Part shown: in pieces, positions 1 through 11,366 of the stretch
Position numbering within the stretch: position 1 is the stretch's first letter
How the letters are laid out: each line of letters opens with the position of its first letter
DNA from: Silene conica
Taxonomy: Eukaryota; Streptophyta; Magnoliopsida; Caryophyllales; Caryophyllaceae
Direction of reading: 5' to 3'
Length of the DNA: 64,000 nucleotides
NCBI GenBank assembly: GCA_029255685.2
Contig: CM055320.2
Span: forward strand, 7,984,614-8,048,613
The notes under the pieces: generated by a model
Told to the model about the DNA's origin: nothing
Databases searched by the model: none
The model's input: the letters and a program-made list of their open reading frames with translations, nothing else
Program-made: the position numbers and the translations under genes

Positions 1-318
1 AAGCATGTATTTATGCATTATACTCACAAATCATATTCTAACATTTTTATTGACATTACATATTTACAGTTCATAAATTTATTAGATCAAACCTCAGGAT
101 ACCTATGTGAAATTTTACATAAGCAAACACTTGGAACAAAGTACCAACTAGCACACTTCCTCAAGCATCATAGGCTAGTAAATGAGATCCAAAGTCATGA
201 CACAGTGCGTATGGCGTATCCTAGATTATACAGTGAAGAGGAGGGAGTAAAATGCTTATGTTTGTAAGTGGAACGGTATTAAACGCATTACAACTGCCTA
301 ATGCAAGATAATAGGGTA

Positions 319-412
319 CTACTCCCTTGGTCCCAATCATTTCTTAGCCTTTTATGTTCTTTGTGAAGGGTATTTAATCAAAGGTAAACAAATTATTTGG
401 ACGGAGGGAGTA
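319..412. mobile_element. Stowaway-like MITE, short copy
   Basis: The left end reads ACTCCCTTGGTCCCAAT and the right end GGACGGAGGGAGTATA. These are inverted versions of the CTCCCTCCGTCC terminus common in plant Tc1/mariner MITEs. The inside shares GGGTATTTAATCAA with a second copy near 10231-10315. The ends are approximate. Confidence 0.6.
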
Positions 413-1050
413 TATAATTACTGGAACCAGCCTCCAAGAAGTATAGTCCATTAAGAGGTTGTTTGGATAGACAAAAGAGGAAGGGAAGGAAGAGGGTGGA
501 GTATAGGGAAAATGCGGGAGGGAGCGGGGAGGGGAAATTGTGAATGAAGCAAGGTCATTCTCCATCCTAAACGGATCTTTTAGATCGTGCTCCTTCATTT
601 CCCTTCAACCATACTTACTAACCAAATGTGGGAAATTATCTTCCGCTTCCATCCTTCCCTCTTCTTCCATCTTAAAAATGCGTCCTCAAAATAATGCGAT
701 GGACTATGGAGAGACAACTCCCACTTACTATTTCAATAACCTGGAAAATTCCTTCTTTTGGGCAGGCGCAAGTTAGTCAATTTTGAAACTTAAACTTCCA
801 AACTTTAGTATTTAGCTTTTAAAGTATATGGAAACACAACGTAAATCATGATTATCATACGATATGATCTGCTAGTCACCACTCGAACAGAGCCACCAGA
901 AGCACTATCTCAAATCAATTAACAGAAAGACCTGCTAGTAAACCCAAAAGTTACCTCAATACTATGATAAACTTCAAAATGAAATCATTCCCGAGTCATT
1001 CACATGAACAGTTCTCAAATGCTTCCTCAAAATAATACTCCGTATTATAT

Positions 1051-1232
1051 CATACTCTCTCCTAGTCGATCATTTCTTCTCCCTTCCACTTTGCACAAGA
1101 AATAAAGAATTGATTTTGGACCACACAAATTTGGACCACATAAAACATTTCAAAAAAGGAAAGAGGGAAGAAAATCCGACTAATATGTAGTATAAGGAAA
1201 GAGGGAAGAAATGATCGACTAGGAGGGAGTAT
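1051..1232. mobile_element. Inverted-repeat MITE (Tc1/mariner type)
   Basis: The left arm CTCCTAGTCGATCATTTCTT returns inverted at the right end as AAGAAATGATCGACTAGGAG, followed by GGAGTATA. A second internal copy of GGAAAGAGGGAAGAAA lies in the right arm. The element is about 180 bp, non-coding and non-autonomous. Confidence 0.65.
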
Positions 1233-1269
1233 ATAACGAAATAAAGCAAAATATCTCATCAATTCTTTT

Positions 1270-1425
1270 TCATTGTGAAGTAACTATAACTTCAATACAA
1301 TTATCAACACAATCCTCATAATGAGCCATCTGAAAATAGCTTCTGAGGCTCTGAGCTGCATAAACCAAATCCCGGTTCCCCTTGCCCCGCCAATAGTTGG
1401 AACTTGGAACCCTTAAGGCATTGAG
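1270..1425 (-). CDS. Possible terminal exon of an unrecognised gene
   Basis: On the minus strand a possible acceptor (ACATTAG) precedes 156 nt open in one frame and ending in TGA at 1270-1272. The 51-residue translation has an ordinary, non-repetitive composition (it contains YAAQSLRSYFQMAHYEDC). I do not recognise it. It is not the PAM16 C-terminus expected downstream of the exons at 10352-10548, and its start phase does not suit a direct join to them. It could be the last exon of another gene or chance. Low confidence. Confidence 0.2.
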   Translation of the reverse strand, partial: LNALRVPSSNYWRGKGNRDLVYAAQSLRSYFQMAHYEDCVDNCIEVIVTSQ

Positions 1426-1632
1426 CTAATGTTTGAAAGCGAGGTAATATTATTGTTGTTTACCTACCAGGCTACTATCCAACCAAAACCTTCTACTATA
1501 CACAGAGCTAAAACTATCATCTGTAGTCTTAATAAAATTTTCTAAGATACGCCGAGCCAGCAAAGGAAGGGTTTATAAGGAAACGCTGCCTCAATCCCCT
1601 AACACCAAAAAACAACAAAACATCGAAATCTC

Positions 1633-2853
1633 TGTTGGGAAATGTGTCCTCAACAATAGTGCGATCACGACAGTGATTAAAATCATTGTCATAAATCTTA
1701 TGAAAAGAATATGCAAGGGACGATCCAATATTGATTTAGTCAACTGACCAACATTAATCGGTAATGATTGGCTGACTAGAGTTTAACATTACTGTCGTAT
1801 GACGGTGGTGGTCAGTTGATCCCTTTAGGTCACACCTATAGGACTAAGCCCTTAAACGTATATTGATTAATTGTATAGGATACAGATTGATCAATATTCT
1901 TAAAACCGTATATTGAGAAATTAGAGGTTGAATCTTAAAGGTAAGATTTATATTTGAAATTGAAATGTGTCAATTGTCAAATGTTAATCGATATTTATGA
2001 AATATCGAAATTAGTATATTGAATGGCATGGTTATAACAAACGTTGTTAATATATCGTATCGACGATTATTACGATAACCATATGTTGGGATAGTAATTT
2101 CGAATTACGTAATAATTTGTTAAATATGATTTAATTAATTTAGAAATATTATTTATGTGATAAATTTATATTTTAAATTAATACAATTATTTTATGTTAC
2201 ATGGGATGTCACATACAATTGTACAAATTACAAATTGTAAAATGAAGGGCCATTTTACATGTTGGTGTGTCGTGTGATTTTGTATGTATTAAGGGTTTAT
2301 ATTGTGTGTTATGATTACAACACAATTATCATTGTAGCTTGCACCTAAATTGTAGGATGGCATACCTATATTGTATAGGTAAGTCAAAAGCTTCTAAAAT
2401 GCTTCCCATACACTCATTTCACACGCCTCACTCAACCCTCCCACTCTATATATGTGATGCTTCACATAATCATATACCAACTCATGCAACATTATTTCTA
2501 GTGTGAGAGATAATAATAAAACCTCTAAAACTATTACTAGATAATATTTTCTAGTAGACTAATATTAGTATTAGTACACGGTTTTAGCCTAATTCCGTCT
2601 CCTAGCTCGGGTTCGGTTATTTGGTCCGTTTAAGGTAGGGTCTTGGTGCCTACCCATTGGAGGCAAGCTTACTTGGTTGCTCTTGGAGGATCGTCCTAAG
2701 CATATTTTGGACCGGTTGTAAGAATACGATTCTCATTATTTCCGCTTTTATTTTGCATGCATAAGATCGACTAAGTTAATATGAGATTAATTAGAAATAT
2801 TAGTAAGACTAATAATATGAACTAGTTAGTATGACTACCTAGTGAAACCAACA
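1633..2853 (+). repeat. 5' LTR
   Basis: A 1221-bp long terminal repeat that starts TGTTGGGAAATG and ends GAAACCAACA. A TATA-like CTATATATGTGATGC occurs near 2444. It lacks the 5-bp ATATT insertion found in the 3' copy, which accounts for the whole length difference. Confidence 0.93.
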
Positions 2854-2855
2854 AT

Positions 2856-2868
2856 TGGTATCAGAGCC
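2856..2868 (+). other. Primer-binding site (initiator Met-tRNA)
   Basis: TGGTATCAGAGCC lies two bases after the 5' LTR. It is the standard complement to the 3' end of plant initiator methionine tRNA used by Copia elements to prime minus-strand DNA. Confidence 0.9.
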
Positions 2869-5325
2869 ATAAGGTTGTTTGCATGCAACTCGATTTTATA
2901 CGTTTTTGCGAGAAAATACGATTTTAATTAAAAACGAATATGAGTAGTACATATAGGATATGCGCGAAAATGTTAATGCATGTAAAATTTCTGGTCTTAA
3001 AATAGTTTTAAGTCATTTTGATGATTTATGGAATAATATTGTTCAATATTGTAATTAAAATGTTTAATTTATACATTAAATCGGTTTAAAAATGTTTTAT
3101 TTTGGGAAAAATAGCTAAATAATGTTTCTGGCCATGAATTTTAAATATGTTCTCACATGCATTTAACATATTATGAATATAAATAATTTTCGAAATTATT
3201 GAGTTTTATGCATGGTTTATGATTTTTAATGGTTAAATAGTCATAAAATGAGTTAAATATGGGATAAATAGTTATATTATGAATTTAACTATGAAAATTT
3301 TTGTACATGTCACATGCAATATTTAAAATATATGATGAATTTTCCAGAAATTTTTCGTTAATATTGCATGAATATTGATTTTTATCGTAAAAATCGTAAT
3401 ATTAGTGACATATTTTAGCTTAAATAGTTTAAGTTCGAATTTGACCATAAAAATTTAATATAGTGTCACATATATTATTTCTAGCATGCATGTGAATTTT
3501 GAGCTTTTAATCTCGAATATTGCATGAGAAATGATTTTAATCGGTAAAATCGCGTAATATATGACACGAATTATTAAAAATAGTAAATGTTGCTTATATG
3601 GTCCGACAAATTCACCCATATTAGTCATATTATGTATGATCATCAACATATTTTTATTTAGTGCCAAAAGTTTCTGAAACTTTAAGTTTTAATTTTAAAA
3701 GTTAAAATTGATGTTGAGTGTTTAAGGAGTCATAATTATTACTTTATTTTTCAGACCTTAAACAGTGTTTTTCAGCCTTATTTTCTGCATTTTCAGATGC
3801 TTTGAGTGTCTAGGAAGATGTAAAAATTATATTAGTATTTTATTTCATAATTTTTGCAATAGTTTTGAATTTTTCGAAATATTATGCATATTATACGGCT
3901 ATTTTACGAAATAAATGGTGTATTTCGAAAATATTTGAGTTTTAAGGATCTGAAATTTTAGAAAATTTTCAGTATGTTCAAAATTTTGAATTTTGAATTT
4001 TCGAAATTTTTATGACTCGTTTGATTATTTTAATGCTATTTCCCGTAAAACCGATTAAAACCGAACAATATTAAAATAAGTTAAGTTAATTTTCGAAATT
4101 TGAGTAAGACTAAATTTTGAATCCTAAAATGTGTTAGGAAACTTAACTAAATCATGAATAGTGATTCATAGAGTGATTAGTGATTTTAAAATTGTTTAAA
4201 TCACGTTATTCCATAAAACCGAGTTATTTTGAATAACGATATTTAAAACGTGTTTAAATAGGACGATTTGGCTTAGGTTTTGCATTTTACATAAGCATTG
4301 CATATTTAATTATTGTATATGAATGTCATATTTTTATTTACGTAATTTTGAATTATGTAATTTACTTAGTATGGCCTTAGATTTTAATCGATATTTCCCG
4401 TAATGTAAGGGTTTATCGATTCGGTTGTAATTTAATGTGATCTCGTATCACTTTATTTTTATTGTTTTATTTTATAATGTATAAAATAGATAAGAAAATT
4501 TGTAATTATTTGTAATTCCGGAGATCCTTGAAGACGGTGCCATTTCGGAAAGGAGTTCCGACCAAGACGGAGTTTGCCTTGGGATGCGTGCCGCGTGTGA
4601 AGTTCAAGGGACCAAAGGAGTTGGTTTCCGAATTTGTAATTTAAATTTTCTATTTTAGGAAAGGCCATACTAGGGTTTTTATTTATGCTTTTAAGTTTTA
4701 TGCTTATTTCGCTTGCATACATAGCCAAATCGTCATCCAAACATCATGCATTTCATCGATTTTATCGACCGTGTCAATTAAATTTATCGATAATTCACCG
4801 ACTTAGTTCACTTAAAGGAGATAGATAATAAATTGACAAGATCTCTTACGTTATTTAAAATCGAGACATAGCCTTACCAAAAGTAAAGGACCCGCGAAGG
4901 ATCTTCTTCATAAGGGAGTAGGCTCGGCTAAACCGGGGTACAAACCTTATTACGTTGGTGAAGTGGGGTAATATGATTACGTTTTTCTTGAAATTGGTCG
5001 ATCTCGACGAAGGTATTCGAGCCACCGTAGTGGTAATAAGTTCGGGCTAAGATAAGAATTAGAGTAATTTTATCGACCGAGAGTTCTAAAAGTAGAATTG
5101 ATTAAGGGGTTAATCTACCGAGTCATATTAATGAGGGATGTATCGGCTAAACCGTGCCCGAGTTAGTGTGTATTTGGGTCTCGGGATCATTTACTTAATT
5201 GGGTAAGAGATCATTAAGTAGATGCTTAACTTGTTTAAAATTTACAAGTTATAGTTATTAAAACGATAATTGTGTTGTAATTCCTTTATATTTTATTGTA
5301 GTTCAATTTCGACTTTCAATCATCA
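2869..5325 (+). other. Long 5' leader of the retrotransposon, no ORF
   Basis: About 2.5 kb of AT-rich sequence between the primer site and gag, with no supported coding frame. Words such as GCATGAATATTG and CGAAATT recur in diverged form, suggesting old internal duplications. The last few hundred bases are less AT-rich. Confidence 0.7.
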
Positions 5326-6243
5326 ATGGCAAATAACGCTCCACCACTCCCACAAAACGTTTCATGGCTTCGGTCTTTTATGGATCGTTGCAAGCTTGAG
5401 AAGCATGGCGCCAATTTTAAAGATTGGGACGCCCAATTGGTGTTGGCCGCGGAAGCCGACGATAAGACTCGTTATCTTACCATTGCCGCTCCTCCCACTC
5501 CCGGTGCTCGTTCATCGGAAGCGACTCGTGAGGCCTATGAGGCCTACATGAAGGAGTCGCATGCTTTGAAGAACGTGCTTATATTTTCGATGGAGCCGGA
5601 TCTCCAAAGAAGAATGATTAAGCTAGCCACGGCTAATGAGATATACACTAGAGTTGCGAACATGTTTTCACAAGCTCCTAGGGTAATCCAATATGAGGCG
5701 GCCTCCGCCTTCTTCGATTTGACCTTGAAGGAAGGTCAAAAGATTAGTCCTCATGTGCTCAAAATGGTTGAGCTAGCCGAAACCTTGAAGTTGCAAGGGG
5801 TGAATGTTCCCGACTCGCTTATTATTGACAAAATCCTTCACTCCCTCAACAAAGTGAAATCGTATGTTCAATTTCGGGTAAATTATAACATGCGCAATCA
5901 AGTAACCTCCTTGGACGAGTTACATAAGATGTTAGTCCAAGCGGAGAGGGATATGGGACTTAATGAGAGTTCCACAAAGGATGTGCTTAATATCGATTCA
6001 AAAAGCAAGAGGAAGTTTAAGCGCAAGGCCAACAAGGGTAAAGCCTTCAAACCCGCATCTCACAAGGAGAAGACTTTTACGAAAGGTGCTTCTTCTTCGT
6101 CGTCATCAAAGGTTGAAGACAAGTGCTATTATTGCACTAAGATGGGGCATTGGAAGCGGAATTGCCCGAAGTATCTCCATGACCTCAAAGCCGGAAAGGT
6201 TCTTGCAGTAGGTATAAATTCTCGTCTAATTCATGTTACTTGA
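5326..6243 (+). CDS. Copia-type gag polyprotein with zinc knuckle
   Basis: A 305-aa ORF from an ATG (MANNAPPLPQNVSW). Residues ~30-215 resemble the Copia gag/UBN2 capsid domain. A Lys/Arg-rich linker follows, then a CCHC zinc knuckle (CYYCTKMGHWKRNC) near residues 264-277 for RNA binding. It is the only protein of the element and should form virus-like particles that package its RNA. Oddly, after LAVG the frame runs into a short unlikely tail. A GT at 6212 and an AG at 6301-6302 could be a small intron; splicing would give a Lys/Glu-rich end (GAPTKDKGKEKEKET) with a stop at 6347-6349. The ORF is undamaged, in line with the young LTRs. Confidence 0.88.
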   Translation: MANNAPPLPQNVSWLRSFMDRCKLEKHGANFKDWDAQLVLAAEADDKTRYLTIAAPPTPGARSSEATREAYEAYMKESHALKNVLIFSMEPDLQRRMIKLATANEIYTRVANMFSQAPRVIQYEAASAFFDLTLKEGQKISPHVLKMVELAETLKLQGVNVPDSLIIDKILHSLNKVKSYVQFRVNYNMRNQVTSLDELHKMLVQAERDMGLNESSTKDVLNIDSKSKRKFKRKANKGKAFKPASHKEKTFTKGASSSSSSKVEDKCYYCTKMGHWKRNCPKYLHDLKAGKVLAVGINSRLIHVT

Positions 6244-6349
6244 TCAATTTTGTATAATGATACAAGTTATTGATTCTCACTCGTTTAAAAATTGTTTTAA
6301 AGGGGCTCCTACCAAAGACAAAGGCAAGGAGAAGGAGAAGGAAACTTGA

Positions 6350-8687
6350 AGTTCCTTCCATGGATGGCTAAGGTAGCATCCGAGATTGAAGACATGAAGA
6401 GCATGGCTCTAATTTTCATTTGATGTCTTCTTTCATTTTGCATTTTAAGAACATTGTATTTCTTGTGTGACAAGAATTCGTTTATTTGAAACAATGGTTG
6501 TAATAGTGGTGACTTGGTTTTCAACCCAAGTCATCCTTTTGTTCTTAACCAAACATGTTTGGTTGTTTTAAAATGCTTTTATAACATGAATTGAAACGAT
6601 TTTCATAGATCGTAATAAAGTACCTTGAATGATTCAACGTACGGAAGAAATGATAGGATCATTATAAAAGTAATACGACTTACTTAAAAACGAGAATTGC
6701 ATCCCGTGAAATACTTCAAATTCAAACATAAGAACATCAGTTCATTATAAGATTTTCACCTTAAATGAAAGAATATGTTAATATCTCAAATACTCACATA
6801 ATTCTTTATCCAATACATTGTTGACGGGCGAAAATGCTGTCCTTCCTAAAATACAGGTTATTTTAGAGGATAGAGTGGGAGAAATTCTACGCCCGTAAAA
6901 CCAATGAAATAAACATAGGATCTTAGAGAAGAGTTCTATGAGGAGTCCTTGAGAAGAACTCTAAGAAATTGGATAGAAGAAACTACAAGAGGACACAGAA
7001 GAAACTACGCGAGGACACAAAAGGAAAATGTTCCATATGTTGTCATTAGTTCCTAGAGAGGACAAAGGGAACCGCGAGTGTTAACGGAAGGAAATCGTTT
7101 CCATGATGTTAATGTTTCTGTTTTATAAAGATAAAAGAGGAGAAATCATCTCCCGTTCTCGTGAAAATAGAAGGCTCTTTCCGTGGGAAAGAAAATAAAA
7201 TGAAATGTTCATAACGAGTTGAGAAAATGTTTGAAGTTAATCAAAATGAAATGTTCATTATGAGTTGAGAAGATGTTTGAAGATGTTGCCTAATCACTAT
7301 GAAGATAGTGGGAGTTATTTGACTATGAGATAGTGATATGAAATTCAGTGGGAGAAAAGTTATTAAAGAAACGAAACCTACCATTTAGAGAGAATGGTGA
7401 TTCTTTAAAGGTTAAAGAATATGAGGTTTTCAATTCTAAATGAATATATGTTAAGAACATAAATCATAAGTGAGTTTATTATATGATAATGAAACGTCAC
7501 CGATCAGTTAACAAGGTTTGGATTTGAATCCGAGATATGAATATGTTGATTCATATAACCTTGATCAAAATGCCATAAGTTGAAATAAAGTCCTATTTCG
7601 ATATAAGGTTCTCGAGGAGAACTAAGAGATCGAATCTAGGATTAACTACGTAATGAATTCTGGTACAATATGACTATGTTCATGAGGATAACATGTCATG
7701 AGTTTTAAGAAAACAGTGGGAGCTTCCTTAAAGTAAGGAGACTCGAGTCAAGTATAAAAGACTTGAAGTGTACTTGAATAAAGATCATATTATATGAGAT
7801 AATATGAGTCAAAAGGAAACCGAAATTTGTAGGTTAAAGGATGTGAAGATAAGGTATATTCACATAGCAAACCATTAATACAAATTGATGTATGATCATC
7901 AAAGATTGTTTATGTGGAGCAACAATATCGTATTGTTTGTTCGCACATAACAATCACTCTTATCGTTTGAGTTATTATTATTAATATTAACTCACAATTT
8001 ATACTTTGTAAAATCCAAATGGGTTGTAAGAGACAAATTGAACCCCATAAGTGAACTGGATTAACTTAGTATAGCCCATAGTCGCTTGTATGAGGTGACG
8101 TCTCGAAGCGACTACAATGTGAGGTGATTGATGGCAAGTTCAAATGTCATAGAGTCATATGGGATGACTAGTCGATCACATCGGCAGACTGTGTAACACT
8201 CTGTTGGGCATTTAGTGACCGCTTATAGAGTTCTGGAAATTTTATAATTAGCCCGGTCGTGGCGAGAGCTACTATATTATTCACATAAGTCGATTCTTTG
8301 ACTTGAGACTGTTCGCCCAAGGTGATGCAGCCTCAGATTGGCTTTGATTTTAGCTCTACGATCATCCGTTAAAGGGGGTCAAATGGGCTTCTTTTGGGTC
8401 ATGATGGACTGTGTTAGTCGAAGGGAACAGTAGGATAGGAATTGTCCAACCCCTTGTCAGGGTTGTCTTAAATCTCAGGGCCACTCGAGGAGAAGTTTAA
8501 CTGGAAATGCGTGGCCACGCTCGGAAGGTATCTATGGTAGATAATTCCGGTCAAAGCAGTTAAATCTCCAGATCGAGAAAACCGCTCAAGATATGATCAA
8601 ATGCAAGTACGACCTGGAAGACACCTTGCATTGAGTGGGAGATGACGTAATAGGACAAGAGAATTGGTGACGCACACTTGTCGAGGA
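6350..8687 (+). other. Retrotransposon 3' internal region, no pol
   Basis: About 2.3 kb between gag and the purine tract where pol would lie in an autonomous Copia element. No long frame and no integrase or reverse-transcriptase motifs are visible on either strand. It contains purine-rich stretches around 6840-7200 and short repeated pieces such as ATGAAATGTTCAT. Confidence 0.75.
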
Positions 8688-8699
8688 CAAGTGGGAGAT
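8688..8699 (+). other. Polypurine tract
   Basis: The purine-rich AAGTGGGAGAT lies directly before the TG of the 3' LTR, where plus-strand DNA synthesis is expected to start. Confidence 0.8.
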
Positions 8700-9925
8700 T
8701 GTTGGGAAATGTGTCCTCAACAATAGTGCGATCACGACAGTGATTAAAATCATTGTCATAAATCTTATGAAAAGAATATGCAAGGGACGATCCAATATTG
8801 ATTTAGTCAACAGACCAACATTAATCGGTAATGATTGGCTGACTAGAGTTTAACATTACTGTCGTATGACGGTGGTGGTCAGTTGATCCCTTTAGGTCAC
8901 ACCTATAGGACTAAGCCCTTAAACGTATATTGATTAATTGTATAGGATACAGATTGATCAATATTCTTAAAACCGTATATTGAGAAATTAGAGGTTGAAT
9001 CTTAAAGGTAAGATTTATATTTGAAATTGAAATGTGTCAATTGTCAAATGTTAATCGATATTTATGAAATATCGAAATTAGTATATTGAATGGCATGGTT
9101 ATAACAAACGTTGTTAATATATCGTATCGACGATTATTACGATAACCATATGTTGGGATAGTAATTTCGAATTACGTAATAATTTGTTAAATATGATTTA
9201 ATTAATTTAGAAATATTATTTATGTGATAAATTTATATTTTAAATTAATACAATTATTTTATGTTACATGGGATGTCACATACAATTGTACAAATTACAA
9301 ATTGTAAAATGAAGGGCCATTTTACATGTTGGTGTGTCGTGTGATTTTGTATGTATTAAGGGTTTATATTGTGTGTTATGATTACAACACAATTATCATT
9401 GTAGCTTGCACCTAAATTGTAGGATGGCATACCTATATTGTATAGGTAAGTCAAAAGCTTCTAAAATGCTTCCCATACACTCATTTCACACGCCTCACTC
9501 AACCCTCCCACTCTATATATGTGATGCTTCACATAATCATATACCAACTCATGCAACATTATATTATTTCTAGTGTGAGAGATAATAATAAAACCTCTAA
9601 AACTATTACTAGATAATATTTTCTAGTAGACTAATATTAGTATTAGTACACGGTTTTAGCCTAATTCCGTCTCCTAGCTCGGGTTCGGTTATTTGGTCCG
9701 TTTAAGGTAGGGTCTTGGTGCCTACCCATTGGAGGCAAGCTTACTTGGTTGCTCTTGGAGGATCGTCCTAAGCATATTTTGGACCGGTTGTAAGAATACG
9801 ATTCTCATTATTTCCGCTTTTATTTTGCATGCATAAGATCGACTAAGTTAATATGAGATTAATTAGAAATATTAGTAAGACTAATAATATGAACTAGTTA
9901 GTATGACTACCTAGTGAAACCAACA
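8700..9925 (+). repeat. 3' LTR
   Basis: A 1226-bp repeat nearly identical to 1633-2853. It carries an extra ATATT at the stretch CATTATATTATTTC and one substitution. It ends CCAACA and is followed by the target duplication ATCTC. Confidence 0.93.
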
Positions 9926-9930
9926 ATCTC

Positions 9931-10351
9931 TGCCTCATTTCCTTCATAAATTACAAAACTAAATGTACGCCATAAAATCATTATAATTCCTAAATTTAAA
10001 CATGGATAACTAAGTTTAGCATAACATTTACTCCCACCGTTCCAATCATTCATTCAAATTAACTAAAATACGCAAAAAAAAAAAAAAAGTTAAATAATTG
10101 ACCGCAACAGAGAGCATACAGGGCACGAACATTATTAATTAACCTCTCAACACAACAAAAAATTAGCAACACATCCGCAACAGACAGCACAATTCAACAT
10201 GATACAAGTGATACAACAACTATCATAATAGTACTCCGTCCGTCCCAATTATTTGTTTATTTTTTTCAGTAAAGGGTATTTTAATCAACGGTAAATAAAT
10301 GATTGAGACGGTGTTCAATGTTCATATACGACCAGGTTAAAAAAAACTTAC
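9931..10351. other. Probable PAM16 intron sequence
   Basis: On the minus strand this follows the donor at 10351, so it is probably intron 2 of the PAM16-like gene, into which the retrotransposon inserted. It contains one MITE and no recognisable exon. Confidence 0.4.
10231..10315. mobile_element. Stowaway-like MITE, second copy
   Basis: It starts TACTCCGTCCGTCCCAATT and ends ATGATTGAGACGGTG. It shares the inside motif AAAGGGTATTTTAATCAA with 319-412. About 85 bp; a partial relative (AACAAATGATTGAGACGGG) sits at 60724 in the USP gene. Confidence 0.55.
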
Positions 10352-10548
10352 TAACAAGAGCTTGACGGTAAGCTTGAGCAAAAGCCCTTACTAGTAAGCC
10401 CGAACCCATTACTAGCACTTGAAGAATTACTCTTGACGCCTGCATCAAAATAAATCATCAAATAAACTAATAAATAATCGAAACCCATATCATAAAACTA
10501 ATCAAAACAACCAAAGAACAAATCTTTTTTGTTAAAATTGAATACCAT
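10352..10548 (-). CDS. PAM16: PAM16-like import motor subunit, first two coding exons
   Basis: On the minus strand an ATG at 10548-10546 is followed at once by a GT donor, and an acceptor (TGATGCAG) precedes exon 2 at 10439-10352, which ends at GTTA|GTAAGT. The joined 30 residues (MASRVILQVLVMGSG, then LLVRAFAQAYRQALV) match the hydrophobic N-terminus of plant PAM16/TIM16, the J-like protein of the presequence translocase motor in the mitochondrial inner membrane. The pyrimidine-rich stretch at 10560-10790 would be the 5' leader. The J-like domain is not visible anywhere to the left. Either the next intron extends beyond the window, or the gene was broken before or by the retrotransposon. Confidence 0.6.
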
Positions 10549-11350
10549 GTTGAAAAGCTATGGACTTTGAGATGATATGCTGTATCTCTGACCAAATTAG
10601 GTGTATTATTTGATAAATAAATTGAAATTGTACAGTTTTGTTGAAGAAGAAGAAGAAGGAGCTGGACTGCAGGAGGAGGGTTTATGACGGGGCTGTTATT
10701 GGGTCGGCGAACACAGGAGAAAGATGAAGAAGAGTAATTGAGTTGTAGACGAGTTTGGTGTGTTTGTGTCTTTTCGAGCAAGAAATTGAACTTGTCAAAG
10801 AGTTAATCCAGTTCCTAAAATACCAAGCACGAATTCTCATTTCTCAAATACAAAGTACATTTATTACATTTTAAATTTTAATTCATTCATATCCACACAA
10901 AAAAAAAAAAATTACTAAAATATCCGTATAAACATAAATTATTTACCCAAATGACATCAAATGGCCCATTATTACTCCACCACAAATAATTTAAAAAACA
11001 ACATAAATACTTCACACGGTACTTTCAATCATATTTTAACAAACTCTAAAAATTTATGCATAAAGCATAAATACACTATGGATTTAAATGGAAGGAGTAC
11101 AATATAGGTCAAAAAGTAGTGACGGTTAATAGATGAAGATAAATAATTTCTAATTTTTTAGACATTTTATTTTCGTCTTATATACTCAAGTGGGTATATT
11201 TAACCGCTTGTAACGGATATACCCGTCACAAAATATACTTATTGATTACAAAGGTGTTATCAGGTGGTAAATCTGGTAAAAGGGTCGGGTTTGTCGGATC
11301 TAAGTCATAACAGGTTCAGGTCATATCCAGTCAACCTACTCTTTTAGATC
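10549..11350. other. PAM16 leader/promoter side and AT-rich spacer
   Basis: On the minus strand 10560-10800 looks like a CT-rich 5' UTR. The rest is AT-rich. A short stretch near 11120-11250 has GTGACGGTT facing CGTCACAAAAT and could be another small relative of the GTGACGG MITEs. No gene is supported. Confidence 0.4.
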
Positions 11351-11366
11351 TACTCGGTTGTGGTAT

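Larger units (their letters stand above)
1..1269. other. Gene-poor left flank
   Basis: Apart from two short MITEs listed separately I see no supported gene here. Open frames are short and overlap AT-rich or MITE sequence. If the PAM16-like gene at 10352-10548 continues on the minus strand, this stretch would be intron or would lie next to its missing 3' exons. I looked for the rest of PAM16 here and did not find it. Confidence 0.5.
1633..9925 (+). mobile_element. Gag-only, non-autonomous LTR retrotransposon
   Basis: This is an 8293-bp element with LTRs at 1633-2853 and 8700-9925, each TG...CA. The host 5-mer ATCTC is duplicated at 1628-1632 and 9926-9930. A primer-binding site complementary to initiator Met-tRNA (TGGTATCAGAGCC, 2856-2868) follows the 5' LTR, and a purine tract (AAGTGGGAGAT) precedes the 3' LTR. 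The interior encodes one gag protein with a zinc knuckle. No protease, integrase, reverse transcriptase or RNase H motif was found, so mobility would need enzymes in trans. The LTRs differ by one base (CAACTGACC against CAACAGACC) and one 5-bp indel as far as I could compare, which means a recent insertion. The gag is of Copia type. Confidence 0.93.

Noticed and set aside
13..267. 84-aa open frame at the left edge
   Set aside because: No recognisable domain, no splice or promoter context, AT-rich surroundings; likely chance.
10467..10781. 104-aa minus-strand frame
   Set aside because: It overlaps the predicted 5' leader and first intron of the PAM16-like gene and has a low-complexity composition (Ser and Leu runs).
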